Assembly (NCBI GenBank): GCA_016125035.1
Contig: WGMN01000009.1
Location: 27,126 to 91,125 of the forward strand
Source: Pseudomonadota bacterium
Lineage (GTDB): Bacteria > Pseudomonadota > Alphaproteobacteria > UBA2136 > UBA6156
Direction: 5' to 3'
Length of the DNA stretch: 64,000 nucleotides
Both the position numbers and the translations under genes were made by a program. A model generated the notes under the pieces. The model worked only from the letters and a program-made list of their open reading frames with translations, did no database searches and had not been told where the DNA came from. Every line of letters starts with the position of its first letter. Within the stretch, counting starts at the first letter, position 1. This document shows positions 50,533 to 58,425 of this stretch, one piece after another.

Positions 50533-50661
50533 TTACTTACTGTCCTGGATCTTCTCACCGCTGTTTTGAACATCCTTGCCAAAACCGTCCACGGTGTGCC
50601 CGCCACCGGCCACCACAAACGCCCCAACAACCACAGCGGCCACCAAAAGGATAATGCCCAT
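50533..50661 (-). CDS. Entericidin-like peptide without lipobox cysteine
   Basis: 42 aa from ATG 50661 (45 from a GTG at 50670, MKRMGIILL): a hydrophobic helix followed by HTVDGFGKDVQNSGEKIQDS, the entericidin signature of NTxxGxGxDVxxxGxxIxxA. Entericidins are stress-induced lipoproteins; here the Cys at the start of the mature part is replaced (AGGGHT), so it would not be lipidated. Found by reading the gap. Confidence 0.65.
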   Translation of the reverse strand: MGIILLVAAVVVGAFVVAGGGHTVDGFGKDVQNSGEKIQDSK

Positions 50662-50752
50662 TCTCTTCACTTTCTCTTTGTTCGTCGGTTACCCGTGCCA
50701 CCTTCTGGCGGCCCGGTTTAAGGAGATAAACAATATGCACCCCTTAAAACTT

Positions 50753-50932
50753 TTAAATGGAAGACCTCCGTGCCGAGTTCCACGCCATCGCCACCAGGCT
50801 CAGCACAAACAAGCCGATGAAGATGTAAAACACCACCAGCGCCACACCTGTCGCGGCCGAGGCAATGCCCCCAAACCCAAGCACTCCAGCCACCAGCGCA
50901 ATCACCAGGGCCCATACAGCAACATTCAACAT
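50753..50932 (-). CDS. DUF1328/UPF0391 membrane protein
   Basis: 59 aa: [20 protein letters not shown], then [20 protein letters not shown] and a basic end. This matches the small two-helix DUF1328 (YtjA-like) membrane proteins, which are stress-associated in several bacteria. AAAGGGAAG precedes the ATG at 50932. It was too short for routine calling. Confidence 0.85.
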   Translation of the reverse strand: MLNVAVWALVIALVAGVLGFGGIASAATGVALVVFYIFIGLFVLSLVAMAWNSARRSSI

Positions 50933-51048
50933 GGTCTTCCCTTCCCTTTGTTACCCTTTCAGCCTAGCCCGGCGGGCCGCAAAAAATCGCTGCTGGCGGC
51001 ACCTAATTACATAAATTTCCCCTAAAATTATCCCCTGCGCAGAACCCA

Positions 51049-51073
51049 AAAAAAGGGGGCCAAGCCCCCTTTC
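51049..51073 (-). terminator. Terminator after the OmpA-family gene
   Basis: AAAGGGGGC-ttg-GCCCCCTTT plus T run on the minus strand, just after the stop at 51088. Confidence 0.85.
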
Positions 51074-51087
51074 GCAACACCTGCTTA

Positions 51088-51942
51088 CTACTGCACATCA
51101 ACCTTGGTGGCGTTGATGGAGATATCCACCACGCGGTTGCTGGCATTGCGCACACCATCTGCGGTGGGCACGTGCAGGTTGGTCTCGCCATACCCCACGG
51201 TGCGGATCTCAAACCTGTCATTGGGCAGGTTCAGGTAGCGCGCCACATTGTTGGCCCGCTCTTTAGAGAGCCCCATGTTGTAGCCGGCATTGCCACTGGT
51301 GTCGGCAAAACCGCGGATGATCAGCCTGCCGTTACGCGCATCGGTCAGCATCGCGCGGGCCTTATCCAGCTTGGCTTTTTCGCTGGCGCTCAAGGTTGCC
51401 ACATTCCAGTCAAAGTACACCGAGTGCAGGGTACGCAACTTCTCAACCACCGCCACCGGTTGCACTGCTTTCACGCTGGCAAGTTGTTGCAGCTGGGCAG
51501 CGTTGGCCAGGTAAATGCCTTTGCAGTCCTGGATGTTGTGGCCAATGTTCGGCGCTCCTTCCTGCTGTTCAACCCAGCAGTCATAGGCACTCAACGCACG
51601 GGCGTAAACCGCCGGCATTTTTTCAGCCGCGCCGTTCTGCCCGGCGGCAACCAGCAGGTCATGGCCGTTTTGCAGCTCAGCCTGGGTCGATTGCACAAAG
51701 TGCACGTTATCCAGCGGGTGCGGCATAATCGGGCCGCCGTGCAGGGCATTGCTTTGCGCCTCACGCAGATATTCCGAATCCTCAATATCCATGCTGGAGT
51801 CTTCGTCCAGCGCCAAAAATTCATAGCGCTGCGCCAGGTACTGGCGGAAGCTCATTTCATCATAGGCATGGGCCTGGCCCGCCACCGCGGTTATCGCGGC
51901 AACCGTCAGGGCCGTCGTGTAGATCAGGTTGTTAAAGCGCAT
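51088..51942 (-). CDS. OmpA-family (peptidoglycan-binding) exported protein
   Basis: 284 aa with signal peptide ending GQAHA (about residue 26). A helical N-terminal domain (about 30-165) is followed by an OmpA C-terminal domain (about 170-284) with SVYFDWNVATLSASEKAKL, the peptidoglycan-binding GFADTSGNAGYNMGLSKERA and VGYGETNL. AGGAGAGG precedes the ATG. It probably tethers the envelope; the first domain is not recognised. Confidence 0.88.
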   Translation of the reverse strand: MRFNNLIYTTALTVAAITAVAGQAHAYDEMSFRQYLAQRYEFLALDEDSSMDIEDSEYLREAQSNALHGGPIMPHPLDNVHFVQSTQAELQNGHDLLVAAGQNGAAEKMPAVYARALSAYDCWVEQQEGAPNIGHNIQDCKGIYLANAAQLQQLASVKAVQPVAVVEKLRTLHSVYFDWNVATLSASEKAKLDKARAMLTDARNGRLIIRGFADTSGNAGYNMGLSKERANNVARYLNLPNDRFEIRTVGYGETNLHVPTADGVRNASNRVVDISINATKVDVQ

Positions 51943-52070
51943 CGCACCTCTCCTTTGTTTGTGCGTACAACCTTGCACCCCCACCTGTTAAACCGCAGCA
52001 CGGAACGCCCGCCAAAAACATAAAATTACCGTAAGCGTCCACCGCCCCCTGGCAGGCCGCGGCAGCGGCC

Positions 52071-52967
52071 TTAATTGTTGGTATAAAAGCGGAAACACCC
52101 CTTACCGTTGGCCTTGGCTTCATACAAGGCCTTGTCAGCCTTGGTCAGCAGCTCTTCGGCATGGTGGGCATGCTCGGGGTACATCGCAATGCCAACCGAG
52201 AGCCCGGCCACCAGCAACTCACCTTCACACCGCAACGGCTCCTGGAACGCCCTGATCAACTTCTCGGCAAAAGCCACCACACTGTCGGTGGTGTCCACAC
52301 AGGTCTGCACAATCACAAACTCATCACCACCAAAACGCGCCAAGGTGTCGCTGGCGCGCAGCATATGGCGCAACCGGCAGGCCACCGCCTGCAAAAAGGC
52401 ATCACCAAACTCGTGGCCGTGGGTGTCGTTCACTCCCTTAAAACCATCCAGGTCCAAAAACAGCACGCCCAATGCTTGTTTGGTGCGTTGGCTCACCACC
52501 ATGTCATGGCGCAGGGTCTGCAACAGCTGCATGCGGTTGGGCAGGCCGGTCAAGGTGTCGCTAAAGGCCAGGCGACGCGCTTCATTCAACTGCAAATGCC
52601 GCTGTACCGAATACTTCAGCACCCGTTCCAACACTTTGGCGTTAATCAGATCCTTCACCAAAAACTCCTGCGCACCTTCGCGCACCGCCATCATCGCCAA
52701 CTGCTGGTCATGGTTGCCGGTCAACACCACCAGCGGCGTGCTGGGTGCTGCCTCCAGCATTTTATAAACGCTGGCCAGGCCATCGCTGTCGGGCAACCCC
52801 AAATCTGTCAGCACCACCTCATAGCTGTGTTCCTTCACACGGCTCACCGCATCGGCAATGCTGCTGGCTACTTCCACCACATAGTCTTCGTCGGCTTCCT
52901 TCAGGTATTCCTCAATCAGCCGGGCATCACCCGGGTTGTCTTCTACCAGCAGAATCGGATGGGCCAT
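52071..52967 (-). CDS. Response regulator with GGDEF diguanylate cyclase output
   Basis: 298 aa. A receiver domain (about 1-120; Asp in VVLTDLGLPDSDG) then a GGDEF domain with FLDLDGFKGVNDTHGHEFGD and the active-site GGDEF. An I-site RxxD (RASD) lies five residues before GGDEF, so product inhibition is likely. It makes cyclic di-GMP. Third gene of a histidine kinase, response regulator and cyclase operon. Confidence 0.92.
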   Translation of the reverse strand: MAHPILLVEDNPGDARLIEEYLKEADEDYVVEVASSIADAVSRVKEHSYEVVLTDLGLPDSDGLASVYKMLEAAPSTPLVVLTGNHDQQLAMMAVREGAQEFLVKDLINAKVLERVLKYSVQRHLQLNEARRLAFSDTLTGLPNRMQLLQTLRHDMVVSQRTKQALGVLFLDLDGFKGVNDTHGHEFGDAFLQAVACRLRHMLRASDTLARFGGDEFVIVQTCVDTTDSVVAFAEKLIRAFQEPLRCEGELLVAGLSVGIAMYPEHAHHAEELLTKADKALYEAKANGKGCFRFYTNN

Positions 52968-52982
52968 GCACGCGCTCCTTAT

Positions 52983-53429
52983 TTATGCCTCGGGTAATTC
53001 CACAACATTAAACCAAAAACTATCAATCGCCTGCACCACATTGGTAAAGCCGGCAATGCCCACCGGCTTGGTAATGTAGCAGTTGGCGTGCAGGTCATAG
53101 CTCTTCACAATGTCCTCCTCCATCTCCGAAGACGTCAGCACCACCACCGGGATACGCTTCAAATCCGCATCATCCTTAATTTCCTCCAGCAACTCGCGCC
53201 CGCCCATCCGCGGCATATTCAAGTCCAGCAAAATCAGGTGCGGCCTCGGCGCATCGGCAAACTCCCCTTGGCGGCGCAAAAAGTCCAACGCCTCCACACC
53301 ATCCTTGGCAACGTGCAGCTCATTGATTATCTTCACTTTCTTCAGGCTTTCCTGCGTCAGGCGCACATCACCCGGGTTGTCTTCCACCAGCAGAATCACC
53401 ACTGCTGTGCTCTCATTTACCTTCATCAT
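52983..53429 (-). CDS. Single-domain response regulator
   Basis: 148-aa receiver of the Rcp1-like type: LLVEDNPGDVRLTQESLKKV, Asp in HLILLDLNMPRMGG, conserved Thr/Ser and Lys in VVLTSSEMEED and CYITKPVGIAGF. No output domain. It overlaps the histidine-kinase stop by 17 bp, so the kinase is its partner. The start is ATG 53429 or 53426. Confidence 0.9.
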   Translation of the reverse strand: MMKVNESTAVVILLVEDNPGDVRLTQESLKKVKIINELHVAKDGVEALDFLRRQGEFADAPRPHLILLDLNMPRMGGRELLEEIKDDADLKRIPVVVLTSSEMEEDIVKSYDLHANCYITKPVGIAGFTNVVQAIDSFWFNVVELPEA

Positions 53430-56037
53430 TGGGTTCCTCCTTCATTGGCTGTTGTTCAGGCAGGGTAAAGTAAAAGGTCGCGCCCCTGCCAAGTTCCGAG
53501 TCCACCCAAATCTCGCCCCCATGGCGCTCCACCACCTTCTTGCACACCGCCAACCCAATGCCTGTGCCTTCGTATTCCTCGCGAGAATGCAACCGCTTAA
53601 ACATCTCAAACACGCGTTCTCCATGCCTGGGGTCAATGCCAATGCCGTTGTCGCGCACGGCAAACTCCCATTTCTCACCGTCCTTGCGCGCACTCACTTC
53701 CACTTCCAGCGGGCCTTCCGCCTTCCTGAATTTCACCGCATTGGTCAGCAGGTTTTGCATCACCTGCATCAACATGCCCTTCTCGCCGGCCACTTTGGGC
53801 AACCCGCTGCTCACCTTAATGCTTGCTCCCACCGGCGTTAGGTCACTCCCCAGCGTGCGCTTCACTTCCTCCACCACACTGGCAAAATCCACCTCACTCA
53901 ACTTCATCTCATTGCGTGATACACGGGAGTACGCCAGCAAATCGCGGATCAAATTCTGCATCCTCTCGGCGCCATTCACCATATAGCCTAAAAACTCGCG
54001 CGCTTCGTCGGGCAACGCCTTCATGTAACGGTCTCTTAACAAATCGCCGTAGCTGCGCACCATGCGCAACGGCTCCTGCAAATCATGAGAGGTGATATAG
54101 GCAAAATTCTCCAGCTCCTGGTTCGAGCGTGCCAGGCTGATGTTCTGCTGCGAAAGCTTGTTGGCATACTCACGCAGCATTTTCTCACTGCGGTTTTTCT
54201 GCGTGGTGTCCACCATCACCGCCAGGCTGCGCACATAACGGCCTTTCTGGTCTTTTTCCGTAATGGCGGAAATCATCACCTCCATCGGCGTGCCGTCGCT
54301 GCGCGCCATCACACTCACCGCATCCTTCAAGGTGCCTTTGGCCTTAAAGCGCGGCAAGGTGGTCTCACGCGCCACCCGCGCTGCTTCTTCGCTCATAAAA
54401 TCGGTAATTTTCCGGCCCAGCACCTCGTCACGGGTGTAGCCCATCATATCCAGCCAGTGGTTGCTCACCCCAACCAACTCATTGTCTTCGTTGGTAGAGA
54501 ACAACATCACCGGCGTGTGATTATACAGGTTCTTAAAGCGCAACTCGCTGTCGGCCAGGGTGCGGTAAATGCGCTGATGCAAATACACCAGCACCGCCAC
54601 CAACCACAACGTGCCCACGGTCAGGGTGCGGTTGGTCAGCACAATCCAATTTCCGTACGGGCCTGCAGGAGAGAACATATACCCCATAATCGTCAGCAAG
54701 GTGCCCATCATCGCCAGCACAAAGGTCATGTGCAGGCGGCGGAACCACAACCCGCAAAACACCAGCGGCACATAAGCAATACCGGCGGCCACACCCAGCG
54801 GCATGGCCAGGTCAAACATAAACACCAGCAACGCCAGTATCGGCGGTATCCACCACAACCCGCGCGCCACCCCCATGCGCTGATGGTAGGAAGAGGTCGC
54901 CATCACCGCCATCGCCAAAACCAGCGTCGCCACCGCAGTGGGTATCGACATCCGCGTCATGCTGCCCCAAGTGTAAACCATCGGCTCACCGCGGATATAC
55001 CCCGCCAGCACCGCCACCCCTATCGCCAGCACCATAAACGAGAGAAAATCCACCGCCACCACCCGCAGGCGCTGGTAGATCTTCTCCGGCGACGCAAGCA
55101 AGGCCAACACCACGGCTGTCGTCAGCAACACCGCGGCGGTATTGGGCGCCATGCGGCCAGGGTAAGCATTCATGTCATAAACCAGATCACCGGCCAGCCA
55201 GGGGTCAATGCCCAGGCTCATGCCCAGGCCGTACTCCAGCAACGTCGCTCCCGCCACCGCTCCCACAAACGCCGCAACGGGGAAGGCATAAGCCCCCCTC
55301 CCCCACAACACCAGAGAAAGACCAAGCCCGCACAAGCTGTAAAGCACCGCGGTCTTCAACTGCATGTAAAAAATCCACGGCACCGCCAGGCGCAAGGCGT
55401 CTCCCGGCCACAACCAGGCCCCCACCATCATCAACCCCACCAACACCGGCAAGCCGGTCATCAGCAACGCCAACGTATAAAGGTGGCGCTCGTCAAACTG
55501 CCGGTCTTCCAGCATAAACTTCCAAAAAGCAGGCTTCTTGATCCCCTTCCCCAAGAGAAAGCTCTTGGGCTGCGCCGCCTTCAAGCCGCTGCGCTCCAGT
55601 ACATCATGGTAACGCCTTTGGCTCTCCGCCAACTCCGCTTCCGCCGCCCGGCTGTCTGTCAGGTCGCGCAGCACTCCGTTGTAGCAAACCTCGCCATTCA
55701 CTTCCATCTTGGCCACGCTCAAATGCAGGGGGAAGATACTTCCATCCTTGCGCTTGCCCTCCACCTCGCGCCCGGTGCCGATAATCTTGGCTTCTCCGCT
55801 GCGCCGGTAGTTGGCCAGGTAGTTGTCATGCTGGCCGTGGTAGGGCTCGGGCATCAGCATCTTCACGTTGTTGCCAACAACCTCTGCCGCGCTGTAACCA
55901 AAAATACGCTCGGCGGCGGGGTTAAGGGCAATCACCGTGCCTTGCTCATCAATGGAAATAATCCCATCAACCACCGTCTCCCACATGGCCCTGTACTGGG
56001 CAAGTTCACGTAAAGCGGGTTCAGCAGCTCGGGCCAT
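53413..56037 (-). CDS. Membrane PAS sensor histidine kinase
   Basis: 874 aa. PAS1 (about 12-130; FGYSAAEVVGNNVKMLMP), a large membrane domain with 8-9 hydrophobic helices (about 185-485), PAS2 (about 500-620; MGYTRDEVLGRKITDFM), then HisKA with ITSHDLQEPLRMVRSYGDLL and HATPase with NLLTNAVKF, DNGIGIDPRHGERVFEMF and GTGIGLAVCKKVVERHGG. It resembles phytochrome-type kinases that pair with Rcp1-like regulators, which matches its downstream neighbour. The signal is unknown. AAGGACC precedes the ATG. Confidence 0.92.
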   Translation of the reverse strand: MARAAEPALRELAQYRAMWETVVDGIISIDEQGTVIALNPAAERIFGYSAAEVVGNNVKMLMPEPYHGQHDNYLANYRRSGEAKIIGTGREVEGKRKDGSIFPLHLSVAKMEVNGEVCYNGVLRDLTDSRAAEAELAESQRRYHDVLERSGLKAAQPKSFLLGKGIKKPAFWKFMLEDRQFDERHLYTLALLMTGLPVLVGLMMVGAWLWPGDALRLAVPWIFYMQLKTAVLYSLCGLGLSLVLWGRGAYAFPVAAFVGAVAGATLLEYGLGMSLGIDPWLAGDLVYDMNAYPGRMAPNTAAVLLTTAVVLALLASPEKIYQRLRVVAVDFLSFMVLAIGVAVLAGYIRGEPMVYTWGSMTRMSIPTAVATLVLAMAVMATSSYHQRMGVARGLWWIPPILALLVFMFDLAMPLGVAAGIAYVPLVFCGLWFRRLHMTFVLAMMGTLLTIMGYMFSPAGPYGNWIVLTNRTLTVGTLWLVAVLVYLHQRIYRTLADSELRFKNLYNHTPVMLFSTNEDNELVGVSNHWLDMMGYTRDEVLGRKITDFMSEEAARVARETTLPRFKAKGTLKDAVSVMARSDGTPMEVMISAITEKDQKGRYVRSLAVMVDTTQKNRSEKMLREYANKLSQQNISLARSNQELENFAYITSHDLQEPLRMVRSYGDLLRDRYMKALPDEAREFLGYMVNGAERMQNLIRDLLAYSRVSRNEMKLSEVDFASVVEEVKRTLGSDLTPVGASIKVSSGLPKVAGEKGMLMQVMQNLLTNAVKFRKAEGPLEVEVSARKDGEKWEFAVRDNGIGIDPRHGERVFEMFKRLHSREEYEGTGIGLAVCKKVVERHGGEIWVDSELGRGATFYFTLPEQQPMKEEPNDEGK

Positions 56038-56240
56038 AGGGGGTCCTTGTTCTTTCTTTCAGTAAGGAACCTCCCTCCCCCTCTGTCAAAGGGAGGAGTG
56101 CTTCCTACCAAAAAATAACAACAACTACAAACGCTTAAAACAACATACCGGGTGGGCTGTCATACCACCGATAACTGAACTTCCCCCCCTCATACCCCTC
56201 CACATCCAGCATAGGGCACCCTGCCGTCAACAAAAGGCTT

Positions 56241-56672
56241 TCAAAGCCAGCCATCCGCCTCCCTAAGCTCAGCTTCAAGCTTGGCGCTGTCGCACCCTCC
56301 GTGCAACGTCGCCTGCAACACCTTTGCCGCTCCCAGTTTATGGTGCATCGCCCAGGCCCACAGCCGGGTAGAACGCTGCCCGCTGCGGCAATAGGCCAAC
56401 ACAGGTTGCGGCAGGCTCTCCAATGCCTGTTGCATGGCCCGCACCTGGTCGGGAGCAATGGCACCCGCAACGGGGATATACGCATAACCCATCCCCGCTT
56501 CCCGCGCGGCTTGGGCAATAACACTGGCCGGGGTCTGCCCTGCCTCCTCACCATCCGGGCGGTTGTTGATGATGCTGCCAAAACCCTGTGCCTTGGCCTG
56601 CGCCACGTCAGCAACGCTCAACTGGGCATGCACGGCATAGGTGTCGCTCAAACTGCGGGGAGAGATCGGCAT
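56241..56672 (-). CDS. DUF442/TIGR01244 phosphatase-like sulfurtransferase
   Basis: 143 aa. It begins MPISPRSLSDTYAVHAQLSV and carries a Cx5R active-site loop, AYCRSGQRST, as in the dual-specificity phosphatase-like proteins often fused to beta-lactamase-like sulfur dioxygenases (Blh). The mid-region IINNRPDGEEAGQTP is characteristic. Role probably in sulfide or persulfide handling. The start at 56672 is chosen over an upstream ATG. Confidence 0.85.
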   Translation of the reverse strand: MPISPRSLSDTYAVHAQLSVADVAQAKAQGFGSIINNRPDGEEAGQTPASVIAQAAREAGMGYAYIPVAGAIAPDQVRAMQQALESLPQPVLAYCRSGQRSTRLWAWAMHHKLGAAKVLQATLHGGCDSAKLEAELREADGWL

Positions 56673-56897
56673 GTGGCTTTTCCTAAAGTTTGTTAACCCG
56701 GGTTTCAAGATTAAGAGGCACCATTCTCTTCCGGCCCCATAAAATGCCCCCGCGCATACTAACCTGAATGTAAGGAAGAATCAGCCCCGGCAAGCCCAAT
56801 AAGCCCTTCGCCCCAACCCTTATGCATTTTACCACCCCCCGCCTTTCCCCCTTTTGGGTTGCACTTTGGGCCGATTGTTGGCAAGTTGCCCCCGGTC

Positions 56898-56972
56898 GCC
56901 GGCGTAGCACAGCGGTAGTGCAGTGGTTTTGTAAACCAAAGGTCGGGAGTTCAATCCTCTCCGCCGGCACCA
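56898..56972 (+). tRNA. tRNA-Thr(TGT)
   Basis: 75 nt: acceptor GCCGGCG/CGCCGGC, D-arm GTAGCACAGCGGTAGTGC, anticodon TGT in loop TTTGTAA, T-arm GGGAGTTCAATCCTC, encoded CCA. The outermost anticodon pair is mismatched. Confidence 0.93.
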
Positions 56973-57013
56973 TTTTGCCCCCGGCCCCACTTGCCTAACC
57001 ACCCCCCAGCCAT

Positions 57014-57019
57014 TATAAA
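57014..57019 (+). promoter_or_regulatory. mscL -10 box (predicted leaderless)
   Basis: TATAAA, 6 nt before the ATG at 57026. Confidence 0.5.
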
Positions 57020-57025
57020 AGCGGC

Positions 57026-57439
57026 ATGAGCTTCATTCAGGAATTCAAAACCTTCGCCATGCGCGGCAACGTGATAGACCTCGCGGTCGGTGTGGTCATC
57101 GGCGGCGCCTTCGGCAAGATCGTCTCTTCGCTGGTGGAGAACATCATCATGCCGCCCCTGGGCTTCCTCACCGCCGGCGTCAACTTCAAAAGCCTCGCCG
57201 TCACGCTCCTCCCGGCCACCGATGCCCACCCCGCGCTTACCCTGGGCTACGGCGCCTTCTTCCAAAGCTGCCTGGATTTCCTCATCATCGCCTTCTGCAT
57301 CTTCCTCATGGTGCGCACGCTCAACCGCTTTGCTCCCAAGCCCCCTCCCCCGCCGCCCAAGGCCCCGTCAGAGGTCGAACTGCTGATGCAGATCCGCGAC
57401 CTCCTCAAAACCCAAACCAAACCCGCTAAAAAGAAGTAA
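57026..57439 (+). CDS. mscL: Large-conductance mechanosensitive channel MscL
   Basis: 137 aa, typical MscL. N-terminal MSFIQEFKTFAMRGNVIDLA, TM1 with VVIGGAFGKIVSSLVENI, a periplasmic loop, TM2 (FLIIAFCIFLMVRTLNRF) and a charged C-terminal helix ELLMQIRDLLKTQ. It opens under hypo-osmotic shock. Leaderless by its -10 spacing. Confidence 0.97.
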   Translation: MSFIQEFKTFAMRGNVIDLAVGVVIGGAFGKIVSSLVENIIMPPLGFLTAGVNFKSLAVTLLPATDAHPALTLGYGAFFQSCLDFLIIAFCIFLMVRTLNRFAPKPPPPPPKAPSEVELLMQIRDLLKTQTKPAKKK

Positions 57440-57457
57440 CCCCTCCCGGGGTTTTTC
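57437..57457 (+). terminator. Terminator after mscL
   Basis: AACCCC-tcc-CGGGGTT followed by TTTCT, beginning at the stop codon. Short stem. Confidence 0.65.
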
Positions 57458-57509
57458 TTCTGGCTGAAAAACCAGAAAGGCCGCAGACACTCAGGTCCAC
57501 GGCCTCCCT

Positions 57510-58322
57510 TTATTTCTTGCACACTCTCGCCCATTCCTCAGGAAGGAAACCCAATTCCTCTCCCAACAACTCAATGATCCTGTCACTCTTCTCGTAGGCG
57601 CTCCACGGCTCCAGATGATGGATGGTGACCCGCTCTTCGGCCTCAACCTCGGCAACCTCGCAAGCACGGGTAAGGGGTGACTCAACCACGCCATGAGGGT
57701 TGCGCCTGGCCTTATCGAGCAGCCATTGCGCCGCCTTTTCGGCCTCGGGCATATACTTATCAACCATCGCCTTGGCTTCGTCCAGGTTATCCCCCCAATC
57801 CCGTAGAATGAAGCGGGCAAAGCTCTGTTTCGCCACCCACAACCGGTGATGCTCGAGCAAGAGCGCCCCTCCCAGGTTGGCCACGGTTTCTTCGGGTGGG
57901 TTGGTGCTCTTGCCATACATCAACGAATGGCGGTTGAGCCGTGATGTATGGCCACTGGCGTGGGCCAGTTCATGCGCCTCCGCTTCCACGGGGTCAAGAA
58001 GACTGTCTTTTTGCCGGAAATCCTTCTTGGATGGCATAACAATAAGGTCGAACATCGGCATGTAGATCGGGTTAAAGCTTACCGGCCCACCACAAGACTG
58101 CTCGAGCGCCATGTCGTACAACATCCTGGTCAAGCGGTCGGTTTTAACCTTGCTTCCATCACGCTCAACACGGGCCACACCTGTCCGGCCGAAAAATCTC
58201 CGGATAGTCATGGTATCGGTGTACTTAAGGAGTGGAGCTGGGGACCAAGAGCCCGCCGCCACCTCCTCCAATGCCGAAATGATATCGGCACGCACCTTCT
58301 CGGGGTTCATACCGCTCTCCAT
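57510..58322 (-). CDS. ArdC-like zincin metallopeptidase (orphan)
   Basis: 270 aa. The zinc site is H117-E118-xx-H121-xxx-H125 in EAHELAHASGHTSRLNR, matching the metallopeptidase domain found with ArdC antirestriction proteins and in polyvalent mobile-element proteins; the usual downstream PPEETVANLGG segment is also present. The usual N-terminal ssDNA-binding ArdC part is reduced. Such proteins help plasmids or phages establish in a new host; no other mobile gene lies next to it. The starts at 58322 and the internal Met at residue 5 are both possible. Confidence 0.75.
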   Translation of the reverse strand: MESGMNPEKVRADIISALEEVAAGSWSPAPLLKYTDTMTIRRFFGRTGVARVERDGSKVKTDRLTRMLYDMALEQSCGGPVSFNPIYMPMFDLIVMPSKKDFRQKDSLLDPVEAEAHELAHASGHTSRLNRHSLMYGKSTNPPEETVANLGGALLLEHHRLWVAKQSFARFILRDWGDNLDEAKAMVDKYMPEAEKAAQWLLDKARRNPHGVVESPLTRACEVAEVEAEERVTIHHLEPWSAYEKSDRIIELLGEELGFLPEEWARVCKK

Positions 58323-58387
58323 CTGTTTGTAGATATTCCGTTGGTTGCCGCATGTATACGCCAGCTTTTACCCCCTCCACAAGCCCA

Positions 58388-58408
58388 AAAAAGGCCCCTC
58401 AGGGGCCC
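58388..58408 (-). terminator. Terminator after the homoserine-dehydrogenase-like gene
   Basis: GGCCCCTGAGGGGCC followed by TTTTTT on the minus strand. Confidence 0.8.
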
Positions 58409-58425
58409 ATTTCAAGCCACAAACC

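Noticed and set aside
54085..56013. A 642-codon frame opposite the histidine kinase
   Set aside because: Only His/Gln/Arg-rich low-complexity sequence; the minus-strand kinase has full PAS, HisKA and HATPase motifs.
56135..56614. 159-codon frame overlapping the DUF442 gene
   Set aside because: Different frame of the same region without motifs; the 56241-56672 frame carries the Cx5R loop.
56683..56973. Reading frame beginning MVPAERIELPTFGLQ
   Set aside because: It is the antisense translation of tRNA-Thr, a well-known false annotation. The tRNA is clear.
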